This document shows positions 18,390 through 27,681 of a stretch of DNA of 64,000 bases, one piece after another. Each line of letters opens with the position of its first letter. Positions within the stretch are counted from its first letter, which is position 1. The DNA comes from PALSA-188 sp963720075 (GTDB lineage: Bacteria > Acidobacteriota > Terriglobia > Terriglobales > Acidobacteriaceae). The translations under genes were made by a program, and so were the position numbers. The notes below the pieces were generated by a model. That model was not told the DNA's origin. It worked only from the letters and a program-made list of their open reading frames with translations, and ran no database searches. The stretch is taken from positions 1-64,000 of the forward strand of contig CAVREG010000019.1 of assembly GCA_963720075.1 (NCBI GenBank). Direction: 5' to 3'.

Positions 18390-19451
18390 ATGTCCAGTCA
18401 TACCGAACCTCTGATAAATCGTCCCCAAATCGTGCGAAACACGACTGTCGAAGTCAGTATCAAGGGCAAATGGGTAAATGTCCCGGCACTCAGGGTCGGT
18501 GACAAGGAGATTTTTGTTAATGGCCCATGGTTGAACGTCGCCGTTATAAAAGACGAAGAGTGGCTGGAAACCGAGGTCGAAGATCCAACGATTGTAATAG
18601 ACAGTTTGAAGAACGAGGGAATACCTAGCGGCCGTGCCGACATCTTTACCTTTTGCCAGAAGCTGCCCGAAAGTATCCCTCGATATTCATACCATTGCGA
18701 ATGGGATAGTGTTGCCGCGGTCAAGATTAACTCTTTCGACGACTGGTGGACCAAGCTGCCGCAAGAAACCCGCAAGAATGTCAGAAGATCACAAAAGCGG
18801 GGAGTAGTCGTAGAAGTAAGGCAACTAGACGAAGGCTTGCTTCGCGACTTGGTGGAGTTGAATAACGATTCCCCGTTGCGGCAAGGAAAGTCATTCACCC
18901 ATTATGGAAAGACCTTGGAGCAAGTCGCCAAAGATCAGAAGGATTTTCTCGATCGGAGCGACTACATTTGCGCTTATCACGAGCAGGAGCTGGTTGGGGT
19001 CGTGAAGCTGGTATATCGAGGACGGACGGCTTCGATATTGACATTTCTACCGAAAGCAAGCCACCACGACAAGAGACCAGCCAATGCATTAATGGCGAAA
19101 GTTGTGGAACTATGCTCGATTAAACAAATTACCCACCTCATCTTTGGTTTATTCAACTACGGAAATAAACGTAATACTCCTTTGCGGGATTTTAAGACGC
19201 GCAACGGATTTGAAGAAATTCTCATGCCGAGGTATTACGTTCCGTTGACCTTGAAGGGTAGTATTGCGTTAAGATTAAAACTCCATCGGGGTCTGGTTGG
19301 AATCCTACCCCACACATTAATTACCCTGCTATTGAATTTCCGCGCGCGGCTATACCATTTCAAAATGAGCCGGTGTAGCTCAATGTTAGAGCCGCCGAAC
19401 AGTAATCGGCAGATGGGGCGTTCAAATCCTCCCGCCGGCTCCAATCTTTAA
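18390..19451 (+). CDS. FemAB/BioF2-like GNAT acyltransferase; 3' end formed by tRNA-like sequence
   Basis: A 353-residue protein. The central GNAT (Acetyltransf_6) domain has the basic helix WTKLPQETRKNVRRSQKRGV (about 113-132) and the second lobe SDYICAYHEQELVGVVKLVYRG. It ends with FGLFNYGNKRNTPLRDFKTRNGFEE, which closes the acetyl-CoA/aminoacyl fold. It would add an acyl or aminoacyl group to a sugar amine. Odd end: the last 28 or so codons (from MSRCSSMLEP) are encoded by the tRNA-Thr-like element at 19369-19443, so the natural C-terminus has been lost or replaced and translation runs through the tRNA-like sequence to 19451. Confidence 0.75.
   Translation: MSSHTEPLINRPQIVRNTTVEVSIKGKWVNVPALRVGDKEIFVNGPWLNVAVIKDEEWLETEVEDPTIVIDSLKNEGIPSGRADIFTFCQKLPESIPRYSYHCEWDSVAAVKINSFDDWWTKLPQETRKNVRRSQKRGVVVEVRQLDEGLLRDLVELNNDSPLRQGKSFTHYGKTLEQVAKDQKDFLDRSDYICAYHEQELVGVVKLVYRGRTASILTFLPKASHHDKRPANALMAKVVELCSIKQITHLIFGLFNYGNKRNTPLRDFKTRNGFEEILMPRYYVPLTLKGSIALRLKLHRGLVGILPHTLITLLLNFRARLYHFKMSRCSSMLEPPNSNRQMGRSNPPAGSNL
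19369..19443 (+). tRNA. tRNA-Thr-like sequence with A34 anticodon, non-canonical
   Basis: A 75-base cloverleaf including encoded CCA. Acceptor GCCGGTG/CGCCGGC has 7 pairs, one G-U. D stem GCTC/GAGC has loop AATGTTA. Anticodon stem GCCGA/TCGGC is perfect, with loop ACAGTAA (anticodon AGT, Thr). The variable loop is 5 bases, the T loop is TTCAAAT, and discriminator T is followed by CCA. Acceptor, U73, G35-U36-A37 and T-loop match bacterial tRNA-Thr(UGU). Departures from a working elongator: C at position 33 instead of U, A at 34, no G19 in the D loop, and a C-C mismatch in the T stem. It lies on the same strand inside the EPS locus, overlaps the 3' end of a FemAB-like gene and precedes an asparagine-synthase homologue. 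It could be a decayed tRNA or integration scar, or a specialised aminoacyl donor; sequence alone does not decide. Confidence 0.6.
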
Positions 19452-19500
19452 ACCATTTCCGCCGCTTTCGTTTGCAGCGCTCCGCCAGCTAACCTTCAAT

Positions 19501-21327
19501 ATGCCAGGACTCGTGGGAATCATGACTGGAATGTCTCCTGAAATAGCCAGACATCAACTGTCACAAATGCTGAAGGCACTTCCGTGTCTCCGTTTCTATC
19601 GGACCGGAACATTCATTGATGAAGCTCTTGGTCTGTACGTCGGTTGGACAGCATTGAAGAATTCCTTCTGTGAAGTGATGCCTGTACAGAGCGAGGACAG
19701 GAATGTTTCTCTTATTTTTTCCGGGGAAGAATATCCCGCTGCGGACGTGCGGCGGCAGCTCAAGGAAAGAGGACATTGTTTCGACCAGCAGGGAGCTTCA
19801 TATCTGGTCCATCAGTACGAAGACGATGGCTTTTTCCCCTCCGGCCTGAACGGAATGTTTCATGGAATATTGATTGACAAGGCTCAGGGAACTACAACGC
19901 TATTCAACGACCGTTACGGAATGCATCGCCTGTGCTATCACGAGTCCAAGGACGCATTCTACTTCGCAGCGGAAGCTAAGGCCATTCTTGCAGTGCGGCC
20001 GGACCTTCGTACGCCGAATCCCCAGAGCCTGGGAGAATTTGTTGCCTTCAGTTGCGTCTTAGAAAACCGCACGATCTTTCGCGATATTCATGTGCTGCCG
20101 TCAGCTTCGGCATGGGTGCTTCGCGATGGCACGGTTCAGAAAAAGGCCACATACTTCGATCCGCGCCAATGGGAAGAGCAACCATGTCTTTCCATGGGAG
20201 ATTATTACCGGGAACTGTCGAATGTAGTTACCAGCAACCTCCCGAGGTATTTCGGCGGGCCCCAACTAATGGGAATAGCTATTACCGGAGGCTTGGACAC
20301 CCGCGTCATTATGGCTTGCCACAAATCGGCGCCTGGGTCTTTGCCAAGTTACACCTTTGGTGGGCCCTTTCGCGAATCTCAAGACGTGAAAGTAGGCAGG
20401 AAGGTGGCGGAACTTTGCCAGCAGCCCTTCCAGGTAATTACTGTTGGAAACGAATTCTTATCCCGCTTTTCCGACTATGCGGAAAGAACCGTCAACCTGA
20501 CCGAGGGGGGAGTGGATGTCTATCGGTCCTCGGATCTGTACGTGAGCGAGAAGGCGCGGCAGATTGCACCCGCAAAAATCGTGGGGACCTATGGCAGCGA
20601 AGTTTTGCGGCACGCCGTAATGTTTAAGCCTGGGATTCCAATACCGGGATTGTACAAGCCCGATCTTCTCTGTTTCGTTGATCAGGCGAGTCGAACGTAT
20701 GAAGCTTTGCGTCGCCAACATCCGGTCACTTTTGCCGCCTTCCGCCAATCTCCATGGTACCATCACGGTGTTTTAGCGACAGAACAAAGCCAATTAACGG
20801 TGCGTTCTCCATATCTCGACAACGATTTTGTCCGCACCGTCTATCGCGCGCCTAAGTTGACAGGATCGGATGACGATGATGTCCGTCTGCGCTTAATCGC
20901 GGACCAGAATCCCGCTCTCGCCCAGATTCCATCAGATCGCGGCATAGGCGGTCGCTCGGTTCCGATAGTTTCGCCGTTGGCCCACGGTTTTTTCGAATTC
21001 ACTTTTAAAGCTGAATATGCTTACGACTACGGAATGCCGCAATGGGTTGCGGCCGTCGACCATAGTTTTTCGGCGCTACGCCTGCAACGTCTTTTTCTGG
21101 GACGCCACAAGTTCCTGCACTACCGCGTTTGGTATCGCGACTCGCTCTCCGGCTATGTCCGGCAGATGCTGCTGGATCCGCTGACACTTTCCCGTCCCTA
21201 TCTCGAACGGAAGGGTGTCGAGGTGGTCGTTAGCGGTCATCTCAAAGGCAATCGGAACTACACGACCGAAATCCATAAATTGCTCACTCTTGAGCTTTTG
21301 CATCGTCTTTTCTTAGATCCAAGATGA
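19501..21327 (+). CDS. Asparagine synthase homologue without the N-terminal cysteine
   Basis: 608 residues in AsnB layout: N-terminal Ntn-hydrolase-like domain (about 1-210, GMFHGILIDKAQGTTTLFNDRYGMHRL) and C-terminal ATP-pyrophosphatase domain (from about 225) with the PP-loop TGGLDTR at 262-268. The protein starts MPGLVGIM. Active AsnB enzymes need Cys right after Met to hydrolyse glutamine, and it is Pro here, so the glutaminase site is probably dead. Such homologues are common in EPS loci and may amidate uronic acids or use another amine (inference). The Asp of SGGLDS-type loops is kept and the final Ser is Thr. It is preceded by the tRNA-like element with a 50-base gap. Confidence 0.82.
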   Translation: MPGLVGIMTGMSPEIARHQLSQMLKALPCLRFYRTGTFIDEALGLYVGWTALKNSFCEVMPVQSEDRNVSLIFSGEEYPAADVRRQLKERGHCFDQQGASYLVHQYEDDGFFPSGLNGMFHGILIDKAQGTTTLFNDRYGMHRLCYHESKDAFYFAAEAKAILAVRPDLRTPNPQSLGEFVAFSCVLENRTIFRDIHVLPSASAWVLRDGTVQKKATYFDPRQWEEQPCLSMGDYYRELSNVVTSNLPRYFGGPQLMGIAITGGLDTRVIMACHKSAPGSLPSYTFGGPFRESQDVKVGRKVAELCQQPFQVITVGNEFLSRFSDYAERTVNLTEGGVDVYRSSDLYVSEKARQIAPAKIVGTYGSEVLRHAVMFKPGIPIPGLYKPDLLCFVDQASRTYEALRRQHPVTFAAFRQSPWYHHGVLATEQSQLTVRSPYLDNDFVRTVYRAPKLTGSDDDDVRLRLIADQNPALAQIPSDRGIGGRSVPIVSPLAHGFFEFTFKAEYAYDYGMPQWVAAVDHSFSALRLQRLFLGRHKFLHYRVWYRDSLSGYVRQMLLDPLTLSRPYLERKGVEVVVSGHLKGNRNYTTEIHKLLTLELLHRLFLDPR

Positions 21328-21382
21328 GTCGCATTCCCGCGTCACTTTTTGCACTCGAGATTACCGCTGCGGGGAACCGCTC

Positions 21383-22642
21383 ATGAGCGGTTCCACCGTG
21401 CACGAGGAAGATTCCCAAGTTCGCATCTTGACCTCTGGCAAGGGTAGGTTCCTGTCCGGGCAGCCCGGACTAGAAGTTGGCCTTCTTACTGGCGGCCAGG
21501 ATCGGCACTATGCCTTTGGCCTAGCGATGGCGCTGATTGCCAATGGCTTGTCTATAGACGTGATCGGCAGCGACTTGGTCGATGGCCCTGAGATGCATTT
21601 CACTCCTCGGCTCAGATTTCTTAATCTGTACGGGAGCATGCAAGATGCGAATGTCGCGGTCAAGATCACGAGGATTATTGTCGCTTATATTAAACTCGTC
21701 CGATACGCCTCGACAGCTAAACCGAAGATTTTTCATATTCTATGGAATAACAAGTTTCAGCTTTTTGACAGAACACTATTGATGTTGTATTACAAGCTGC
21801 TGAGAAAAAAGGTTGTTCTCACCGCTCACAATGTGAATGCCGGCAGGAGAGATGCAGAGGACTCGCTGGTCAATCGCCTCACATTGAGAATCCAGTATAG
21901 GCTTTCCGACCACATCTTCGTACACACGAAAAAGATGAAGGATGAACTGCTTCAGCGGTTTCATGTCGTCAATTCAGCTGTCACGATTATTCCCTACGGC
22001 ATTAATAACGCGGTTGCGAACACTGACCTCACTGCCGTCGAAGCCAAAGAGCGAATCGGAATCCGGAATGGTGAAAGGACGGTCTTGTTCTTTGGAGCTA
22101 TCAAGCCCTACAAGGGACTCGAATACTTGGTGGCTGCATTTCAGAAAATGGCGATCGAAAAGGGAAGTTATCGGCTAATCATTGCTGGCGAGCGTAAAAA
22201 GGGAAGCGAGGAGTATTTGAATGAGATCCAGCAGTTGATCAGCCTTCACTCCAGCCGGGAGCAAGTCATCCAGAAGATCGACTTTATCCCAGATGCAGAG
22301 ACCGAGTTGTATTTCAAGGCGGCGGACGTTGCCGTGCTGCCCTATACCGAGATATTTCAGAGCGGCATTCTTTTCCTCGCATACAGTTTTGGCTTGCCGG
22401 TGATTGCGACAGACGTAGGGTCCCTCAAAGAGGACATTGCCGAAGGCAGTACAGGTTTCGTCTGTAAAGCACGCGACTCGGGCGACTTAGCCGTGGCAAT
22501 CCAAAGGTATTTTGAAAGTGACCTTTTCCGGCACTTGGAACAACGGCGTCAGGAGATCCGAGATTATGCTCGCTCCCGACACTCATGGGAAACGGTCGGG
22601 AACTTGACTCGAGATGTTTACTCGGGCTTGTTGGCGAGATAA
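21383..22642 (+). CDS. Glycosyltransferase family 4
   Basis: A 419-residue GT-B enzyme. N-terminal Rossmann lobe from VGLLTGGQDRHYAFGLAMAL, linker to the donor lobe at GAIKPYKGLEYLVAAF (about residues 230-245), and donor-sugar site in TEIFQSGILFLAYSFGLPVIATDVG. The E-x7-E motif is partly kept (E of TEIF; the second Glu is missing). Retaining transfer to a lipid-linked acceptor is expected. The C-terminus overlaps the longest possible frame of the polymerase gene, but the better start of that gene lies downstream. Confidence 0.8.
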   Translation: MSGSTVHEEDSQVRILTSGKGRFLSGQPGLEVGLLTGGQDRHYAFGLAMALIANGLSIDVIGSDLVDGPEMHFTPRLRFLNLYGSMQDANVAVKITRIIVAYIKLVRYASTAKPKIFHILWNNKFQLFDRTLLMLYYKLLRKKVVLTAHNVNAGRRDAEDSLVNRLTLRIQYRLSDHIFVHTKKMKDELLQRFHVVNSAVTIIPYGINNAVANTDLTAVEAKERIGIRNGERTVLFFGAIKPYKGLEYLVAAFQKMAIEKGSYRLIIAGERKKGSEEYLNEIQQLISLHSSREQVIQKIDFIPDAETELYFKAADVAVLPYTEIFQSGILFLAYSFGLPVIATDVGSLKEDIAEGSTGFVCKARDSGDLAVAIQRYFESDLFRHLEQRRQEIRDYARSRHSWETVGNLTRDVYSGLLAR

Positions 22643-22698
22643 CGCATGTCGGGGATGAGTTCGCCAAGTTTGTCACAAACGCGGTTGCGGAGACACTG

Positions 22699-24231
22699 AT
22701 GTCTGCCTTCGTTGCTACGGTCATCTGTCTCTGCGGAATCGCGTGGCTGTTGTACCTCGACCGTGAAAAAACAGTTCGCAATTCCAGAGCTTTGTGGCTG
22801 CCGGGCATCTGGATAGCACTCATTGCATCAAGGCCCGCATCGTTATGGCTCGGTCTCAGCCCTCCCTCTAACGTCCAACTGGATGGTAGCCCAGTTGATG
22901 CCGCTGTTTTGGGAGTCTTGCTGGCCGCCGCCATTGGAGTCTTAATCCGCCGCAGGAGTCGGACACGGGCTTTATTACTAGCCAACTGGCCGATCTTGAT
23001 TTACTTCTCGTATTGTCTCGTCAGTGTTAGTTGGTCGTATCATCCGGACGTCACATTCAAACGTTGGATCAAAGCCATCGGCGACTTGGCGATGGTCTTG
23101 GTCATAGCTACAGACCCACGGCCGGCGGCCGCTATAAGGCGTTTAGTATCCCGAATTGGCTTCCTCCTGTTTCCCACTTCAGTGCTCTTTATCAAGTACT
23201 ACAACGACTTGGGTCGAGCATACACATCCGATGGGCTGCTAATGAATACCGGAGTGACAACAAACAAAAACTCCCTTGGTCTCATCGTACTGCTAGTTTC
23301 CCTGGTTGTTCTCTGGAATGTGCGCTCGCTACTGGTCCACAAGGACGAACCCAATCGAGGCCGGCGCCTGGTGGCGCAAGGTATCCTGCTCGCATTTGGC
23401 TTGACACTATTCGTAATGGCCCAGTGCTCAACCTGCAAAGCATGTTTTATCCTCGGAGGGGTTCTCATCATCGTGTCAAACGTCCGCGCGATCAGAACGC
23501 GGCCCTCCCGGGTACACGCACTCTGCTTGGGAATCCTTCTCGCCGCGGGAGTCCTGATACTTTTTGGCGGACAAGCAGAAGTCATAAGTGCTTTGGGAAG
23601 GCAGTCAAGTCTGAGCGGGCGCACCGACATTTGGGCGGCAGTGATTCCCGCCGTACCCAATTCGACCGTGGGGGCTGGATTCGAGAGTTTTTGGATTAGC
23701 CCCAACGTGCAGATATTTCAGCGCACGCTCTTGAACTCAGGCTGGTACCCCCCTTTGGTAGCAAATCTCAACGAAGCGCACGATGGTTATATAGAAATTT
23801 ACTTGAGCCTCGGATGGATTGGTATATCTTTGATCGCTCTTATCTTACTCGGCGGCTACAGGCGGGCCTACGAGGCTTTTCGGCGCGATCCCGAACTTGG
23901 GAGCTTGTTCCTTGCCTATATAGCCGTCGGGTTTGTCTACAACATAACCGAGGCAGGCTTCCGGATGCTGAACCCGGCATGGATCTTCTTGCTGTTAGCT
24001 ATAGTCGGTGCGAGTGGCGTTACCATTGGTCTCTTTGGGGGCGAAAGGCCCAAGATTCGTGCTTCGCGTAACAGCACGGTGAGCAGAGCGGCTGTTTTCG
24101 ATGAGCTCACCCCGGAGAGCGAGACCGTTTCCAGCCGCCTCGCGAGGATTGAACTCAATTCGCAGTCAGTCGCGCGCACCATGTCCGCGAACGCTTCAAG
24201 TCGTACTTGTAGCTTCGGGACGGGAAGTTAG
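22699..24231 (+). CDS. O-antigen ligase / Wzy-like EPS polymerase
   Basis: About 510 residues with roughly ten hydrophobic segments, the first starting right at the N-terminus (MSAFVATVICLCGIAWLLYL). A periplasmic loop follows the VSWSYHPDVTFKRWIKAIGD segment. The Wzy_C/ligase signature NEAHDGYIEIYLSLGWIG is at about residues 355-372, with the conserved His. It would polymerise flipped repeat units in the periplasm. I chose ATG 22699, with GGAG 6 bases upstream, over ATG 22585, which overlaps the GT4 gene by 58 bases and adds a hydrophilic leader. The cytoplasmic tail of about 60 residues is Ser/Arg-rich. Confidence 0.78.
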   Translation: MSAFVATVICLCGIAWLLYLDREKTVRNSRALWLPGIWIALIASRPASLWLGLSPPSNVQLDGSPVDAAVLGVLLAAAIGVLIRRRSRTRALLLANWPILIYFSYCLVSVSWSYHPDVTFKRWIKAIGDLAMVLVIATDPRPAAAIRRLVSRIGFLLFPTSVLFIKYYNDLGRAYTSDGLLMNTGVTTNKNSLGLIVLLVSLVVLWNVRSLLVHKDEPNRGRRLVAQGILLAFGLTLFVMAQCSTCKACFILGGVLIIVSNVRAIRTRPSRVHALCLGILLAAGVLILFGGQAEVISALGRQSSLSGRTDIWAAVIPAVPNSTVGAGFESFWISPNVQIFQRTLLNSGWYPPLVANLNEAHDGYIEIYLSLGWIGISLIALILLGGYRRAYEAFRRDPELGSLFLAYIAVGFVYNITEAGFRMLNPAWIFLLLAIVGASGVTIGLFGGERPKIRASRNSTVSRAAVFDELTPESETVSSRLARIELNSQSVARTMSANASSRTCSFGTGS

Positions 24232-24382
24232 TACCCACGAATCGGAGTCTGTCGACCCTCCCTTCCCGCTGGCCTGGGATCGGATAATTCATAGTCTCCG
24301 GTGGTTGATCGCATCCCTGAGACGTGGAGAACGCGGCCCGCTATCAGCGAGCGACGCACGAACGTAGCTAGAAGGACAATCA

Positions 24383-25960
24383 TTGAAACCTTTCCAGTCC
24401 AACGGCACCTTTCATCCTATTGAGACCGGTATGGGACTTCGCCGGAGCGCAGTCCGTAGCGCCGGGGCGACCATTGCTGGTTCTGCGGGAAACTTCGCTG
24501 TGGGGATCGGGTCGGTGGTCGTCCTGGCACGATTGCTTACTCCGTCTGATTTCGGAGTCGTGACTATGGTCACCACATTTAGCCTCCTGCTTCGCAGCTT
24601 CGGTCTGAATGGATTCACGGAGTTGATCATGCAGCGCGAGGAGATCACAGATTCTCTCGCGAGCAATCTTTTTTGGATTAATCTGGGCATCGGTACAGTT
24701 CTCACTGTCGCGTTTGCCAGCTCGGGTCCGTTGTTGGCGCTTTTCTATCACAATCCAAACGTGGTTCACGTAACTCAGGGCATGTCGCTGACGATCGGGA
24801 TTGGCTGCCTCGGATATGTTCACTTGGGGCTCTTGCAGCGCGCCATGCATTTCAGGACTACCGCAATCATCAATTTCGTTGGGCAGGTACTGCAAGTGAT
24901 TGTCTCTATCGTCTTGGCGATGGCGGGCTGGCACTACTGGGCCCTGGTTTGGGGCAGTGTGACGCAGACGGCAGTCGTAGCAGCGGGTGCTTTGTTGGCC
25001 TGCCGATGGATACCGAGCCGGCCTGGTCGCGCGTCGGGCACCGGTTCAGGGTTTAAGTTTGCGATGAACGTGTATTCGCATTTTGCTTTCACCTACCTGA
25101 CTCGCAACACGGACAACCTTCTCGTTGGCTGGCGGTTTGGCGCTCGGGCACTTGGGTTTTATAAGAAGGCGTACGACTTGTTCGTGCTGCCGGAAAACCA
25201 GTTGTCGGGGCCGTTGTGCGGCGTGGTCGTGAGTACGCTCAGCCGCGTCAACCGGGACCGCGAACAATTCCAACGCTACTTTCTGCGGGCAATATCGGTT
25301 TTGGCGCTTGTGGGGATGGGAATTGGAGCGGATTTTGCCTTGGTGGGACAGGACCTCTTTCGATTTCTTTTCGGGCCTGGCTGGGAGGAGGCCGGTCGAA
25401 TCTTCGCCCTGTTTGGTCCGGGAATCGGAGTTATGTTGCTGTATAACACGCACGGATGGATTCATCTTTCGATCGGCCGCCCCGAGAGATGGTTCCGCTG
25501 GGGTTTGATGGAGTTTGTATGTACCGCGAGCCTATTCTTGCTGACTCTGCGATGGGGCCCATCCGGAATCGCTTTCGCTTGGACCGCCTCGTATTTTCTG
25601 CTGATGTTCCCGGGCTTCTGGTATGCCGGAAAGCCAATAGGGCTGAGTGTTGGCTCCGTATTTGCAGTCGTCTGGAAGTTTTTTGCGGCATCGGTTTGGG
25701 CTGGCTTTGGGACTGCTCTGATCATCCGGGCTACGCCGTATTTTCCGACGTCGTTCAGTGCCCTTAGCGCCTTCGTGAGGATGGTTTCAGTTTCTCTGGT
25801 ATTTTTCGGGCTTTATCTCGCCGGAGTTATTGCGCTCCACCAAGGGCTTAGACCACTCAGCGAAACCCTTGGCCTGATTCGCGAGTTGCTGCCCGAACGT
25901 GCGGCCAGACGAACATTCCCCGGAGCCGTCGATACTGAGGAAGCGCTCGCCAAGCCGTAG
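24383..25960 (+). CDS. Wzx-type lipid-linked oligosaccharide flippase
   Basis: 525 residues of the polysaccharide-synthesis/MATE fold with about 12-14 TM segments. Family signatures: LRRSAVRSAGATIAGSAG before TM1, ARLLTPSDFGVVTMV between TM1 and TM2, NLFWINLGIGTVLT, and NTDNLLVGWRFGARALGFYKKAYDLF in the central loop. It would move the undecaprenyl-linked repeat unit across the inner membrane. It starts at TTG 24383 with AAGGA upstream. The final 35 residues are soluble. Confidence 0.84.
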   Translation: MKPFQSNGTFHPIETGMGLRRSAVRSAGATIAGSAGNFAVGIGSVVVLARLLTPSDFGVVTMVTTFSLLLRSFGLNGFTELIMQREEITDSLASNLFWINLGIGTVLTVAFASSGPLLALFYHNPNVVHVTQGMSLTIGIGCLGYVHLGLLQRAMHFRTTAIINFVGQVLQVIVSIVLAMAGWHYWALVWGSVTQTAVVAAGALLACRWIPSRPGRASGTGSGFKFAMNVYSHFAFTYLTRNTDNLLVGWRFGARALGFYKKAYDLFVLPENQLSGPLCGVVVSTLSRVNRDREQFQRYFLRAISVLALVGMGIGADFALVGQDLFRFLFGPGWEEAGRIFALFGPGIGVMLLYNTHGWIHLSIGRPERWFRWGLMEFVCTASLFLLTLRWGPSGIAFAWTASYFLLMFPGFWYAGKPIGLSVGSVFAVVWKFFAASVWAGFGTALIIRATPYFPTSFSALSAFVRMVSVSLVFFGLYLAGVIALHQGLRPLSETLGLIRELLPERAARRTFPGAVDTEEALAKP

Positions 25961-26029
25961 CGTGGTGTGCCGCGGCCTTTGCAGCGGCCTCCGACTCAAT
26001 CAATCACGCCACTAAGCTCGACTCACGAG

Positions 26030-26059
26030 TATCAGTCTCATCTATATCAGTCTCATCTA
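26030..26059 (+). repeat. 15-bp tandem duplication upstream of a GT4 gene
   Basis: Two exact head-to-tail copies of TATCAGTCTCATCTA, just 16 bases before ATG 26075. It keeps the upstream reading frame and looks like a slippage duplication in the leader. Confidence 0.7.
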
Positions 26060-26074
26060 AAAGAGAAATCTCAA

Positions 26075-27419
26075 ATGGAACAAAAGTCCTCAAACGGAGT
26101 ACCCATGAGTCGGCTACGCATTCTATTGTTAGCGCCGAATTGTGACCCGACGGATGTCAGCATCCCCCTTGTCACTTATTCGCATGCGGCAGCACTCGCC
26201 GAAATCCATGACGTCGCTTTGGTTATCGGATCTCCCGTTGAGGACCGTGTGCGCAGCGCAAAGGCAAACTTCCGTAGCATCGAAGTGGTCCGGATGCCGA
26301 TGCTCCAGCGCATCTTTAATTGGGGTTTGCGACGAGTCTTCAGATACAACTACGACAGTCAGGCGCTGACCGCGTTCCGCATTCCGTTTTCGCTTGCCTT
26401 CGAATGGTACGCTTGGCGTCAAATGCGGCGCCGCATCCTTGCGGGAGAGTTCGACGTTGTTTTGCGTCTGATCCCGATGTCACCGGCTATGCCGAGTCCT
26501 TTCGCTTTTTTCCTTCGCAAGGGGCCTATACCCTTTGTCCTCGGGCCGCTCAATGGCGGATTGCCCTGGCCTCCTGGTTTTAGTCAGCTTGAGAATCAAA
26601 AGCAATGGATTTCCGGGCTACGGAACGCATACCGATATCTGCCTTTCGCTCGCTCCACATATCGCGACGCGTCGGCGATCATAGCTGCGTCGTCCCAGGT
26701 GTTTTCGGAGTTCGCTAGGTATCAGCGACAAACTTTTCTTTATTCCAGAGCCCGGCATCAGTCGATCCCTGTGTTACGATGACGCGCGTAATGCAAAGCC
26801 GGGCGCCAAGCTTGAGCTGCTTTTCGTTGGCGGCTTAGTTCCTCGGAAGGCCTGTGATCTTGCTTTGCGCGCAGCAGCTCCTTTCTTGCAAAATAATTCG
26901 GCTCATTTTACCGTTGTTGGCGACGGCCGGGAGCGGAGCCATCTTGAGCAGCTTGTGAAATCGCTTGGTGTCGAAAAGGCTGTGGACTTCTGCGGCTGGT
27001 TGAGTCGGGGCGAAGTCCTCTCGCGTATGAGATCTGCTGATGTTTTTGTCTTTCCATCCGTTCGCGACAACGGCGCAGGCGTAGTTTTCGAAGCTCTTGC
27101 GTGCGGCGCCGTACCTGTGGTCGTGGACTTCGGCGGACCCGGTGATATTGTTCTTCCAGAGGTTGGGTACAAAGTGCCTCTTACAAACGAAAGCGATGTC
27201 GTGTTGCAGATGGAAAAGGTTCTGAAGGCACTGGTTCAGGACCGTAACCTTCTTGAGTCTCTGCGAAGACAAGGTATGTCTTATGCAAGGGAACGCCTAA
27301 CGTGGGATGCGAAAGCGCAGCAGACTACCAAAGTCCTGCAATGGGCTGTGCGGCGAGGGCCGAAGCCAGAACTCTTGCCGCCTAAGATGCTGCAGTCGGA
27401 AAGTGCGATCTCATCGTGA
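26075..27419 (+). CDS. Glycosyltransferase family 4 (one frameshift)
   Basis: GT-B glycosyltransferase of about 447 residues once joined. The N-terminal lobe (LRILLLAPNCDPTDVSIP; PFVLGPLNGGLPWPPGF) is open to a false stop at 26782. The frame then continues as KLFFIPEPGISRSLCYDDARN, LLFVGGLVPRKACDLAL, TVVGDGRERSHLEQL, VFVFPSVRDNGAGVVFEALACGAVPVV (E-x7-type donor site) and ends at 27419. The break is a one-base excess near 26733. Alternative start ATG 26105 (MSRLRILLL) has GGAG upstream. The GGxPWP acceptor region recalls sugar transferases of exosortase EPS loci. Donor unknown. Confidence 0.75.
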
Positions 27420-27681
27420 GTAGAATGGCCGACCGTCGGAACTGGAATTGCTCAAGGCTATGCCTTGGCTCTTTTCGTCCGAACTGCTCGGCTAGTCGTG
27501 CCCAGTCTGGTAGAGGCGACCACAAGCATGTGTCGCGCCGTCGCCCTGGCGGTCATTGCCCAAAGATCGGCGGGTCGTGGCATTGGGAAGGTGGCTCTGG
27601 TACTTCCGTGTCTGGCATCTGCTCGCTTGACGGGATAAATTCTTAATTAGAAGGCAAACCGTCACTGATTGCTGAAAGCGA

